From NCBI GenBank assembly GCA_964627045.1, contig CAZVIK010000015.1, positions 1 to 34,494 on the forward strand: a stretch of 34,494 bases of DNA. Reading direction: 5' to 3'. The position numbers were made by a program, and so were the translations under genes. Below, one piece after another: positions 24,609 to 31,660 of the stretch; the first letter of the stretch is position 1; each line of letters opens with the position of its first letter. The notes beneath the pieces are model-generated. The model was given only the letters and a program-made list of their open reading frames with translations, ran no database searches and was not told where the DNA came from. This DNA is from CAZVIK01 sp964627045 (GTDB lineage Bacteria > Acidobacteriota > Terriglobia > Bryobacterales > Bryobacteraceae).

Positions 24609-26060
24609 ATGCTGAATGTCCTCTTGGCGCTGGCCACGGCCGCGCTGCTAATTGCGTCGTTTCCAGGCCTGAACTGGACTCTGCTCGGCGCCCTCGCGCT
24701 GGCGCCACTGCTGGCGGCCCTGGCGCGTGAAGGGCGGCACGCGAGGCGATTCCTCTTGGGGCTCCTTTGTGGGACCGTCTACTGGTTCGGCACCTGCTAC
24801 TGGATTCAGGGCGTGCTCCAGAACCACGGAGGCATGGGCTTCTGGGGGAGCTGGGGAGCATTCCTTCTGTTCGCGCTGGCCAAGGGACTCCACATGGCGG
24901 TATTCGCGCTGGCCGCCGGCGTGGTGATCCGCAGGTTCTACGCCATTCCCGCCGTGGCGGCCATTTGGGTGGCCGTTGAGGCAACCCACGGCCCTTTGGG
25001 GTTCGCATGGCAGACGCTGGGAAACGCCGGGATCAACATGAGCGTGCCCTTACGGCTGGCTCCGTTCACGGGGGTGTACGGAATTTCGTTCATCTTCGCC
25101 ATGACGGGCACGGCCGTGGCCCTGGTCGGACTCAGGCGCGACCGGCGGGAACTCGTGTGGCTCGTGGGGCTGTTGGCGCTGTACCTTTTACCCGAACTTC
25201 CCGATGCGCAGCACGGGCGGGAACGGGCGGTTCTGCTCCAACCCAACCTCTCAGAGACGGAGGAATGGACGTGGCAGTCGTTGACCAAAGCCAGGATCGA
25301 GGTGGGAGCACTGTCACTCCAAACGGCCCTGAGCGGAGACGGCTCGCCGTCGCGGCTCATAGTCTGGCCGGAGGTTCCGGCGCCGCTGTCTTTCGACGAA
25401 GACCGCGAGTTCCGGGAGCAGGCGACACGCCTGGCGCGCGCGGCCCGGTCCAGTTTTCTGTTCGGGGTGATCGCGCGGACCGAGGACGGAGGCCCGTTGA
25501 ATTCGGCCATGCTGCTTGGTCCCGGCGGGGAGTATTTGGGCCGTTACGACAAGATCAACCTGGTGCCGTTCGGGGAGTTCGTGCCGCCGTTTTTTGGATT
25601 TGTAAACGCGGTCACACGGGAGGCCGGCGACTTCCGGCCTGGCTCGCAACTGAAGGTTTTCCAGGCCGACGGCCACCGCATCGGAGCCTTCATCTGCTAC
25701 GAGGCCGTGTTTCCGCACTTCGTCCGCCGCTTCGCCTCCCAAGGGGCCCAGGTCCTGGTTAACGTCTCCAACGACGGGTGGTTCGGACGAAGCGCCGCGC
25801 GCCTTCAACACCTGAGCATCGCCCGCATGCGTGCGGTGGAGAACCGCCGCTGGCTGTTGCGGTCAACCAACGACGGCATCACGGCCGCGATCGATCCGGC
25901 CGGCCGGGTGCTGCAACGGCTGGCGCCTTACGAGCGGGACGCTCTGAACGCAGGCTTCTCCTTCCGCGACGACAAGACGGTCTACACCCGTTTCGGGGAC
26001 TGGTTCGCGGTTCTGTGCGCGATCAGTGGAGTGGTAGCGCTGGCAGCGGCGAGGCGATAG
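24609..26060 (+). CDS. lnt: Apolipoprotein N-acyltransferase
   Basis: A 483-residue inner-membrane enzyme that adds the third acyl chain to the N-terminal Cys of lipoproteins. Six or more membrane helices occupy 1-195, then a periplasmic nitrilase-like domain (about 205-455) with the full catalytic triad: E255 in WPEVP, K315 in YDKINLVPFGEF and C363 in FICYE. NVSNDGWFG and HLSIARMRAVENRR follow as in the family, and a last helix closes the protein (about 463-480). The ATG at 24609 has GGGAGCAGGG upstream. Its stop codon lies inside an 8-bp hairpin. Length is slightly below the ~510 residues of E. coli Lnt but all landmarks are present. It implies a diderm envelope. Confidence 0.96.
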   Translation: MLNVLLALATAALLIASFPGLNWTLLGALALAPLLAALAREGRHARRFLLGLLCGTVYWFGTCYWIQGVLQNHGGMGFWGSWGAFLLFALAKGLHMAVFALAAGVVIRRFYAIPAVAAIWVAVEATHGPLGFAWQTLGNAGINMSVPLRLAPFTGVYGISFIFAMTGTAVALVGLRRDRRELVWLVGLLALYLLPELPDAQHGRERAVLLQPNLSETEEWTWQSLTKARIEVGALSLQTALSGDGSPSRLIVWPEVPAPLSFDEDREFREQATRLARAARSSFLFGVIARTEDGGPLNSAMLLGPGGEYLGRYDKINLVPFGEFVPPFFGFVNAVTREAGDFRPGSQLKVFQADGHRIGAFICYEAVFPHFVRRFASQGAQVLVNVSNDGWFGRSAARLQHLSIARMRAVENRRWLLRSTNDGITAAIDPAGRVLQRLAPYERDALNAGFSFRDDKTVYTRFGDWFAVLCAISGVVALAAARR

Positions 26061-26069
26061 ACCTCGCCG
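26047..26069. terminator. Hairpin between convergent lnt and rpmE
   Basis: CGGCGAGG (26047-26054) and CCTCGCCG (26062-26069) form a perfect 8-bp stem with a 7-base loop that includes the lnt stop codon. There is no T tract after it on either strand, so it may act as a weak bidirectional stop or as a 3' end stabiliser. Confidence 0.4.
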
Positions 26070-26083
26070 GCGAAAAAACCGCG

Positions 26084-26296
26084 CTACTTCGCGAGCGTCT
26101 TGGCGTACTTGCGCTGGAAACGGTCCACGCGCCCGGCGGTGTCGATTAGCTTTTGCTTGCCGGTGAAGAACGGGTGGCACTTGGAGCAAATCTCCACCCG
26201 GATGTCGCCTTTGTGCGTCGACCGGCTCTTGAAGCTGTTTCCGCAAGCACAGATGATGTTGACTTCGCTATATGCAGGATGGATCCCGGCTTTCAT
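26084..26296 (-). CDS. rpmE: Ribosomal protein bL31, zinc-binding form
   Basis: A 70-residue large-subunit ribosomal protein that bridges the two subunits near the central protuberance. MKAGIHPAY at the N-terminus is diagnostic. C16, C18, C37 and C40 form the CxC...CxxC zinc site, so this is the C-plus form and not the zinc-independent paralogue. The ATG at 26296 is used because the family starts there; a GTG at 26308 would add four residues (MPSE) that family members lack. An extended -10 promoter lies about 40 bases upstream, after a strong terminator that isolates it from the small transcript further right. Confidence 0.97.
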   Translation of the reverse strand: MKAGIHPAYSEVNIICACGNSFKSRSTHKGDIRVEICSKCHPFFTGKQKLIDTAGRVDRFQRKYAKTLAK

Positions 26297-26333
26297 TTCT
26301 GACGGCACCCTTTCGATGTCGGGACGAAGTCCC

Positions 26334-26342
26334 AGTATAGCA
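26334..26342 (-). promoter_or_regulatory. Extended -10 promoter of rpmE
   Basis: TGCTATACT on the minus strand is an extended -10 element (TGN then TATACT). Transcription would start near 26327, giving a leader of about 30 bases. No good -35 is present, as is usual for extended -10 promoters. Confidence 0.5.
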
Positions 26343-26345
26343 CGT

Positions 26346-26385
26346 CAAACGAAAACCCCCGCCGTGCCTCGCGGCAGGGCGGGGG
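26346..26385 (-). terminator. Strong intrinsic terminator with GNRA tetraloop
   Basis: On the minus strand CCCCCGCC, a C-C mismatch, TGCC, the tetraloop GCGA, GGCA and GGCGGGGG form a 12-bp stem (26385-26356). It is followed by TTTTCGTTT (26355-26347). It ends a leftward transcript that begins near 26571, upstream of rpmE. Confidence 0.85.
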
Positions 26386-26497
26386 CTGGTAGCCAAAGGA
26401 GAGATCCTGAGGCACGGCTTGATGCGCCGAGATGGCCGGTCCGCAGGAACATCGGCCTCGTCACTGAAACGGGGCCAGCCAAATGGGAACGGTCACT

Positions 26498-26542
26498 CTA
26501 ACAGTCGGCCACCTCACGCTTGGTACTACTGCCAGATAACAT
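26498..26542 (-). CDS. 14-codon ORF behind an extended Shine-Dalgarno
   Basis: The ORF encodes MLSGSSTKREVADC, with ATG at 26542-26540 and TAG at 26500-26498. It is preceded by a 19-base sequence complementary to the 3' tail of 16S rRNA and lies in its own predicted transcript of about 220 bases between a consensus promoter and a strong terminator. The product is unknown: it has no membrane segment and ends in a single Cys. The ORF could encode a functional micropeptide, or serve only to capture a ribosome. The spacing from AGGAGG to the ATG is 12 bases, longer than optimal. The signals are directly visible; translation is inferred. Confidence 0.55.
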   Translation of the reverse strand: MLSGSSTKREVADC

Positions 26543-26545
26543 TTC

Positions 26546-26564
26546 GCTGGACCACCTCCTTTCT
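26546..26564 (-). promoter_or_regulatory. 19-nt Shine-Dalgarno matching the 16S rRNA tail
   Basis: AGAAAGGAGGTGGTCCAGC on the minus strand can pair along its whole length with the conserved 16S 3' end (GCUGGAUCACCUCCUUUCU): 18 Watson-Crick pairs and one G-U. Ordinary ribosome sites in this window match only four to eight bases. The tail sequence is from general knowledge, since no rRNA gene is in the window. Confidence 0.8.
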
Positions 26565-26577
26565 CAGTGATGCCTTC

Positions 26578-26606
26578 ATACTAGGAGCCGGGCGCGAGTT
26601 TGTCAA
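26578..26606 (-). promoter_or_regulatory. Consensus promoter of the small transcript
   Basis: TTGACA (26606-26601), exactly 17 bases, then TAGTAT (26583-26578) on the minus strand. The predicted start is near 26571, directly at a TCACTGA arm that can pair with TCAGTGA about 100 bases downstream. Confidence 0.75.
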
Positions 26607-26634
26607 CGAAAAAGTGCGGTTGAGCGCGGAACGC

Positions 26635-27651
26635 TCACAGATGACGGCGAAGGAAACGGCACATGAGGAACGCGTCCATCAGGTTGAATGGGAATTCCCC
26701 CGTGGTGTAATGGGCGCATGGAAGGCAGGCGGCGCGAACAAGGCCCTTTGTTTCAAACATCATTGAGATGAATTGTTTGGAATGCGCTGGAGGGAAGGTC
26801 GTGTCGTGGCGCGCCCAGACCAGAAGGCTGGCGCTGTCGCGGCCGCGCATCCGGTGCACGTAGGTGGCCGGACTGATGGAGCGCCAACAATCCCGCAACT
26901 GGTCGCGCGTCAGACGGTCCCCAATCCCTTCCCGCACGTACCGTGTCGCCAGCCCCTCCCAAACCACGTCGGCGAAGTAGGTCGAGACGTGGTTGAACAC
27001 GCCGGCACGGACCCTCTCGTCGTGCGCCGCCACCATGAAGGCGATGCAGGAGCCGAGGCTTGTCCCGAGGATCCCCAGCCGCCGGTAACCGCGCGCTTCG
27101 AGCCAATCCAGGCAACTGCGGGCGTCAACCGCCGACTGGCGGCAGGCGTGAATCGTGCGGCCGACGTTGCTGGAGACGTGAAAATCGGCGCGGCACTCGC
27201 CGGCGACCATGCGCCGGTCGTGATACGCCATGCTCATCCGCAGCGCCGTGACCCCGAAGCGGCTCAGAATCTGGCATAGGCCGATGTGCCCGCCGGCGTC
27301 CGAGTTCCACTGCGGCAGAACGACGACGGCCCGGCCTTGGTGTCCGTCCGAAGGGAAGTACTCGGCGTGAACGACGTTGTTCCGGGCGTAGGGGCTCGTG
27401 ATTGCGCTCGAAAAGGTTAGGGTATTCCCGGTTAGCCGGAAGTCCGAACGCGCGGGGGCGGCGAAAAAATCGACGGATCGCTCGGCAGCCAGGCGCGAGT
27501 ATTCGGTGAGGCAACGCAGGGGATCGGCGGTTCCGCTGGCGGCGCCGATCCAATCGAGACCCCAGTCGAAAGGGAGGATCTTCCGGTTGGTGTCACGACC
27601 GGCGAGGCGGCGTTCCCAGGAGTCGATCCAACGTGAGTACAAACCGGACAT
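26635..27651 (-). CDS. Alpha/beta hydrolase of unknown substrate
   Basis: A 338-residue serine hydrolase without a signal peptide. The nucleophile elbow is GTSLG with S198, in RRLGILGTSLGSCIAFMVAAH. VVVLPQWNSDAGGHIGLCQIL (110-130) forms the oxyanion region, LLVWARHDTTFPP provides the probable acid Asp, and CAHYTTGEFPF a His near the C-terminus. ACRQSAVDARSCLDWLEARGY before the elbow is typical of peptidase/esterase-type members. Start ATG at 27651; a terminator and a candidate structured RNA lie only about 33-200 bases upstream, so its expression may depend on read-through. Its own stop lies 28 bases upstream of the -35 of the small transcript. Substrate unknown. Confidence 0.85.
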   Translation of the reverse strand: MSGLYSRWIDSWERRLAGRDTNRKILPFDWGLDWIGAASGTADPLRCLTEYSRLAAERSVDFFAAPARSDFRLTGNTLTFSSAITSPYARNNVVHAEYFPSDGHQGRAVVVLPQWNSDAGGHIGLCQILSRFGVTALRMSMAYHDRRMVAGECRADFHVSSNVGRTIHACRQSAVDARSCLDWLEARGYRRLGILGTSLGSCIAFMVAAHDERVRAGVFNHVSTYFADVVWEGLATRYVREGIGDRLTRDQLRDCWRSISPATYVHRMRGRDSASLLVWARHDTTFPPAHSKQFISMMFETKGLVRAACLPCAHYTTGEFPFNLMDAFLMCRFLRRHL

Positions 27652-27683
27652 CGGTGGGCGGAACTCTCAAGTCTAGCAGAGCC

Positions 27684-27713
27684 AAAACAGGAAAGCCCCG
27701 CAAGACGCGGGGC
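27684..27713 (-). terminator. Intrinsic terminator upstream of the hydrolase gene
   Basis: On the minus strand GCCCCGC, a 5-base loop and GCGGGGC (27713-27695) are followed by TTTCCTGTTTT (27694-27684). It lies 33 bases before the hydrolase ATG, so it either ends a separate leftward RNA or attenuates the hydrolase. Confidence 0.75.
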
Positions 27714-27853
27714 CATCCAGCCACCGTGGGAGGCACCCCACCACGAACTTGTCCTAACCCCCCAGAACCCCGGTCTTCCTGGACGCAGTTTTGGTGCCAG
27801 GGCGAAGTCCTTTTGCTGCAACAAAACACGACAAGCGGCCTCCCGCATTCCAT
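27684..27853 (-). ncRNA. Candidate structured RNA, possibly 6S-like, or attenuator leader
   Basis: No gene is convincing here, but the minus strand folds. GGGAGGC (27844-27838) pairs with GCCTCCC (27734-27728), and CTTGTC (27835-27830) with GACAAG (27753-27748). A large asymmetric internal loop separates the two helices and a terminator follows 14 bases after the closing stem. Inside, AAAACTGCG (27792-27784) is followed by GGGTTC and then GGGTTA, the same order as in the 3' half of E. coli 6S RNA as I remember it. 6S RNA binds the RNA polymerase holoenzyme through a promoter-like bubble. The alternative is a riboswitch or attenuator for the hydrolase. No clear promoter is seen. The 5' end is approximate. 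Confidence 0.4.
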
Positions 27854-27896
27854 AGAAACTGGAGGCCGATTCTCGGATTCCGGAGGCGTGGCGCGT

Positions 27897-27902
27897 TACA
27901 AT
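27897..27902 (+). promoter_or_regulatory. Possible -10 element of the MFS gene
   Basis: TACAAT matches the -10 consensus at five of six bases and lies about 66 bases before the TTG start of the transporter. No good -35 is found at 16-18 bases. Confidence 0.3.
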
Positions 27903-27968
27903 ACTCTCTGGATGTGATCGTCGGAAGGTAGCCCCCGCCGCGAAGGGCCGCCGCGTGGTGACAGAGAC

Positions 27969-29156
27969 TTGCTCGAAGCTTCGTCAGCTAGAAGGTGCCT
28001 GTCCGGGTTTTTCCTGGCCGGCATTCTGGTGGCCTTCCTCGGCGCCATCCTCCCCGCCTGGGGCTATCATTTGAGCCCCGAGTTCCTGACCGTCGGGAAT
28101 TTCTTCCTGAGTCTGAACATCGGGATGCTGGCATCGATCAAGATGGCTTCCTTTCTGCTCCAGCGGCGGGGGTTGAAGCCGCTGATGGTTCTGGCGTCGG
28201 CGCTGGCGTGCGCGAGTTTCCTCTACCTAGCGGCGGTTCCGCCGGCGGCAGCGTCGTGGTGGCGCATGGGCGGACTGGCCGCGATGGGGCTCAGCCTGGG
28301 CCTGCTGAGCAGTGCGACTTTCCACGCGGTCTCGCCGATGTATGCCCGAGACGCGGCGGCCACGCTGAACCTGGCCGGAGCTTTTTTCGGGTTGGGCTGC
28401 CTGCTAACGGTGGTGCTGGTGGCGGGCGCGTTCTACGTCTACACGGTGCCGAGCATCCTGATCTTCCTGTCGCTGATCCCCGGCTACTACGCGATCGCAT
28501 ACGCCCGCGCGAAGTTCGAGCCGGTCGCCGCGCATAACCAGCCGTCGCTTCGCGAAGCATTCGCCGATTTCAAGAGCCCCGGCGCGTTGTTGTTCAGCGT
28601 GCTGTTGTTTTTCCAATTCGGCAATGAATGGCTGCTGGCCGGGTGGCTGCCGTTGTTCCTCTCCCAAAGGCTGGGCGCCAGCCCCGCTGCTTCGCTAAAA
28701 ATTCTCTCTGTTTTTTGGCTATCGTTGCTGACCGGCCGCGTGATCATGCAGGCGCTGCTGCCCCGCGTTAGGCACGGGCGGGTCCTGGTGTTGAGCGGGC
28801 TTTCCGCGCTTTGCGGGTGCGGCATCCTCTACTTCACCAATAACCTGTTCGGCGCCACCAGCGGGGCCTTATTCATCGGCGGGGGGTTTGCCGCCATCTA
28901 TCCGGTGGTGGCCGGGATGATCGGCGACCGGTTCCCCTACTACCACCCCGGCTTTTTTAACGGGATTTTCTCGTTCGCCGCGACCGGAGGCTGGTTGGCT
29001 CCTTGGACGATGGGTTTCTATACCCACTGGTGGGGAATCCGCGTCGTGGTCCTGCTACCAATGCTCGGCGCTTGTGCCGTGCTGTTGTTGGCCGTTCTTC
29101 TTCTGCTCTACGCACGGCTGACCCGCCGACCGGGGCAGAAGAGCATCCCAGCGTGA
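27969..29156 (+). CDS. MFS transporter
   Basis: A 395-residue major facilitator protein with about twelve hydrophobic segments split by a central charged loop near 185-205 (ARAKFEPVAAHNQPSLREAFADF). The usual basic loop after helix 2 is present as LLQRRGLKPLM, and the equivalent after helix 8 as LLPRVRHGRV. The frame opens just after a stop at 27915-27917 and holds no ATG or GTG before the first helix, so the start is taken as TTG at 27969; a GTG at 28029 would cut helix 1. Substrate cannot be told from sequence. The gene is followed after 11 bases by the DacB-like gene, suggesting co-transcription. Confidence 0.87.
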   Translation: MLEASSARRCLSGFFLAGILVAFLGAILPAWGYHLSPEFLTVGNFFLSLNIGMLASIKMASFLLQRRGLKPLMVLASALACASFLYLAAVPPAAASWWRMGGLAAMGLSLGLLSSATFHAVSPMYARDAAATLNLAGAFFGLGCLLTVVLVAGAFYVYTVPSILIFLSLIPGYYAIAYARAKFEPVAAHNQPSLREAFADFKSPGALLFSVLLFFQFGNEWLLAGWLPLFLSQRLGASPAASLKILSVFWLSLLTGRVIMQALLPRVRHGRVLVLSGLSALCGCGILYFTNNLFGATSGALFIGGGFAAIYPVVAGMIGDRFPYYHPGFFNGIFSFAATGGWLAPWTMGFYTHWWGIRVVVLLPMLGACAVLLLAVLLLLYARLTRRPGQKSIPA

Positions 29157-29167
29157 CGGAGAAGCCA

Positions 29168-30655
29168 ATGCGGCTGACCGTTCTATTGCTGATGACGTGC
29201 GCGTGCCTGGCAGCGCAGACTGTTGGCGAGCGGGCCGGCGCACTTTTGGAGCCCGGCTCGGGCCGGGACGGGTTCTGGGGCGTGCACGCGGTCAACCTTT
29301 CCACCGGCGCCACATTAATCGAACGGCAGCCGGACGCCGCGTTTCTGCCGGCATCCACCGTCAAGCTGTTTACCGCCGCGCTGGCGCTGGTGCGGCTTGG
29401 CCCGCAACACCGTTTCGTAACCACTGTGACGTCGGACCATGCGCCCTCGGGATCGGGGCGGCTCCCCGGTGATCTGGTTTTACGCGGCGGCGGTGATCCC
29501 ACCATCTCCGCGCGTGCGCTTCCGTTCGGCAGCGGACGGGCGACGGCTGACCCACTTCTGGGAATTCAGGAACTCGCAGATATAGTTGTGGCCTCCGGAG
29601 TGCGAAGGATTGACGGCAACATCATCGGCGACGACACGGCTTACCCGTGGGAGCCATATCCGGATGGACGCGCCGCGGAGGATTCGCTCTGGGACTACGG
29701 CGCCCCGGTCAGCGCACTTTCCATCAATGAAAACAGGGTCGCGTTGACGATCCGGCCAGGTCGAACGGCGGGCGATCCGGCCGTCGTCCGCCTTTCGCCG
29801 CCGTTGGAGTGTTTCGTGGTGGAGAACCGGGTCCGCACGACATCGGGCGGCGTGGCGCGAATCTCGGTGGAGCGCCATGGAGGCTCCCGGCAGATTCGCG
29901 TCTGGGGCACCATGCCGTTGAATGGCGGCGGTACCAGCCGGCTATTGGCCATCGAGGATCCGGCCGAGTATGCTGCCATCGCGATGTTTGACGCACTCGT
30001 GAAACGCGGGGTTTCGATTGCCGGCAAGCCGGTGGCGCGGCGCAGGTACGCGAACGAGGTGCCGGATCTGACGTCCGGGCGCCCGGATTTGCCGGCCGAA
30101 CCGGAGATCGAACTGGCGCGAAGGACTTCGGCCCCCCTCAGCGAGATCCTCGCCGCCACGGTGAAAGCGAGCCTCAACCTCCACGCCGAGCTACTGCTCA
30201 GGGAAGTAGGAAGGGTGCGGCGCGGAGCGGGAACGCGCCAGGCTGGACTGTTGGAACTCGGGGCGTTTGTCCGTGAAGCGGGATTGCCGCCAGACGAGTG
30301 TGCGTTCGCGGATGGTTCCGGCCTGTCCATGTACAACCTGGTCACGCCACGCGCGTTGACCTCCCTGCTTTCCCATATGGACAAGTCGCCGCTGAGAGAC
30401 ACGTGGCACGGTTTGCTGGCTGAGCCTGGCGAGGAGGGAACCTTCAGGCGGCGATTACCGAACGCTCCGCCCGGGAGCATCCGTGTCAAGACCGGAAGCA
30501 TGAACCGGGTGCACGCGCTGGCGGGTTACGCCACGTCGCGGCGCGGGGAGGCAATCGCGTTTGCCATTCTGGTAAACAACTTCACCGCCTCCGCCGCCGA
30601 GATCCGCGGCAAGATTGATAAAATAGTGATGTTGCTGGTGCAAGAGGGCGGCTAG
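29168..30655 (+). CDS. dacB: D-Ala-D-Ala carboxypeptidase/endopeptidase, PBP4 (S13) type
   Basis: A 495-residue periplasmic penicillin-binding protein that trims or cleaves peptidoglycan cross-links. The signal peptide is MRLTVLLLMTCACLAAQ. All three active-site motifs are present: S63-T-V-K66, S335-L-N337 and K441-T-G443. The large insertion between the SxxK and SxN motifs (about 270 residues) is characteristic of the S13/DacB class. GDLVLRGGGDPT and the NRVHALAGY segment after KTG are also typical. The ATG at 29168 has GGAG eight bases upstream. It is followed after one base by an FmdB zinc ribbon gene. The symbol is a family assignment. Confidence 0.94.
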   Translation: MRLTVLLLMTCACLAAQTVGERAGALLEPGSGRDGFWGVHAVNLSTGATLIERQPDAAFLPASTVKLFTAALALVRLGPQHRFVTTVTSDHAPSGSGRLPGDLVLRGGGDPTISARALPFGSGRATADPLLGIQELADIVVASGVRRIDGNIIGDDTAYPWEPYPDGRAAEDSLWDYGAPVSALSINENRVALTIRPGRTAGDPAVVRLSPPLECFVVENRVRTTSGGVARISVERHGGSRQIRVWGTMPLNGGGTSRLLAIEDPAEYAAIAMFDALVKRGVSIAGKPVARRRYANEVPDLTSGRPDLPAEPEIELARRTSAPLSEILAATVKASLNLHAELLLREVGRVRRGAGTRQAGLLELGAFVREAGLPPDECAFADGSGLSMYNLVTPRALTSLLSHMDKSPLRDTWHGLLAEPGEEGTFRRRLPNAPPGSIRVKTGSMNRVHALAGYATSRRGEAIAFAILVNNFTASAAEIRGKIDKIVMLLVQEGG

Positions 30656-30656
30656 G

Positions 30657-30881
30657 ATGCCAATCTACGAATACCGTTGTGAAGGATGTGGGACTGAATT
30701 CGAAAAGCGGGTGGCGCGGGCCGCCGATTCCGGGAGTGTGGATTGTCCCGCTTGTGGCGAACAGCGCGTCAACATGCGCCTATCGACGTTTGCCGCGGTA
30801 ACGGGCTCCTCGAAGCCGTCCGCCCCAGGGTGCCCCTCGGCCGGTTGTTGCCCCAACTCCGGCACGTGCGGATTGGGGTAG
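30657..30881 (+). CDS. FmdB-family zinc ribbon protein
   Basis: A 74-residue small regulatory-type protein. MPIYEYRCEGCGTEFEK is the family signature. C8 and C11 with C30 and C33 form the zinc ribbon. The tail is rich in Ser/Pro/Gly and Cys (CPSAGCCPNSGTCG), as is common in the family. The ATG follows the DacB-like stop by one base, so it is probably translated by re-initiation. It converges on cdsA with only two bases between stops. Function of FmdB proteins is largely unknown; a regulator of amidase/formamidase genes was the founding annotation. Confidence 0.93.
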   Translation: MPIYEYRCEGCGTEFEKRVARAADSGSVDCPACGEQRVNMRLSTFAAVTGSSKPSAPGCPSAGCCPNSGTCGLG

Positions 30882-30883
30882 TA

Positions 30884-31660
30884 TCACCGCGCCCATCCGA
30901 AGACGACGATCAGGGAGTGAATCACCGGAAGGGCGAATAGCGTGCTGTCCAAACGGTCAAGCCAGCCGCCATGTCCGGGAAGGAAGTTGCCGCTGTCCTT
31001 AACCCCGGCGCCGCGCTTCATGAGCGATTCCGCCAGGTCGCCGATCTGCCCCGCAAGGTTGCCTGCGCCCGCGACGGCGAATGCGGCGAAAAGCGGCACC
31101 TGCGGCAACAACCACTTAAGGTAGAGAAAGCCGAAGGCCATCGACACCGCCAAGGACGCAATGGCTCCTTCCCAGGTCTTCCCCGGGCTCAGCTCGGGGG
31201 CGAGTTTGTGGCGGCCAAGCGTTTTTCCGGCGCAAAACGCCGCTGTGTCGCCAATCCAATTCAACGACAGCGCCAGGAACAGCCAGTACGGACTCGCAGC
31301 ATGCAGCGCCACCGCGCTACGCCAGGGCCCGAAGGCGTAGATCACTCCGAAGACCAGGAGCGAGGCGCCAGGCAGGCCCGTCCGCAAGTCCCTGGCGCGC
31401 GTCGCCAGCGACAAAGCCGCCACCGCCACGAGCGTGAGCAATAACACATCCCCGCGCGGAACAAAAAGGACAACCAACCCCGCCGCGTATCCAAAAGGTC
31501 CGGGACGCTCCAACCCGTAGGCGGCGGCAATCCCCAGGTATTCGCCAAAACAGACCAACGCCACCGCCGCGATCACCGTGTAAAGCAGCCAAGACGGCCC
31601 CCACAGGGCGACGTAAGTGACAAGCGGAATAAGAACTGCGGCCGTAGCGAGTCGCTTCAT
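30884..31660 (-). CDS. cdsA: Phosphatidate cytidylyltransferase
   Basis: A 258-residue integral membrane enzyme making CDP-diacylglycerol from phosphatidate and CTP, the branch point of phospholipid synthesis. It has about seven hydrophobic segments. The C-terminal half holds SPGKTWEGAI and the CDP signature GDLAESLMKRGAGVKDSGNFLPGHGGWLDRLDS, with the metal-binding acidic residues of the GDLxES and DRxDS elements. The ATG at 31660 overlaps the uppS stop as ATGA, the standard uppS-cdsA arrangement. Length is near the usual 270-285 residues. Confidence 0.96.
   Translation of the reverse strand: MKRLATAAVLIPLVTYVALWGPSWLLYTVIAAVALVCFGEYLGIAAAYGLERPGPFGYAAGLVVLFVPRGDVLLLTLVAVAALSLATRARDLRTGLPGASLLVFGVIYAFGPWRSAVALHAASPYWLFLALSLNWIGDTAAFCAGKTLGRHKLAPELSPGKTWEGAIASLAVSMAFGFLYLKWLLPQVPLFAAFAVAGAGNLAGQIGDLAESLMKRGAGVKDSGNFLPGHGGWLDRLDSTLFALPVIHSLIVVFGWAR

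Noticed and set aside
26541..26566. Fragment of a 16S rRNA gene on the plus strand
   Set aside because: Only the last 19 bases resemble the 16S tail; the preceding bases do not match helix 44 or the GTAACAAGGTAGCC region. Minus-strand promoter, ORF and terminator explain it as an extended Shine-Dalgarno.
27593..27853. Minus-strand 86-codon open frame upstream of the hydrolase
   Set aside because: It runs through an intrinsic terminator and the hydrolase start, has no ribosome site and no recognisable content; the RNA fold is the better explanation.
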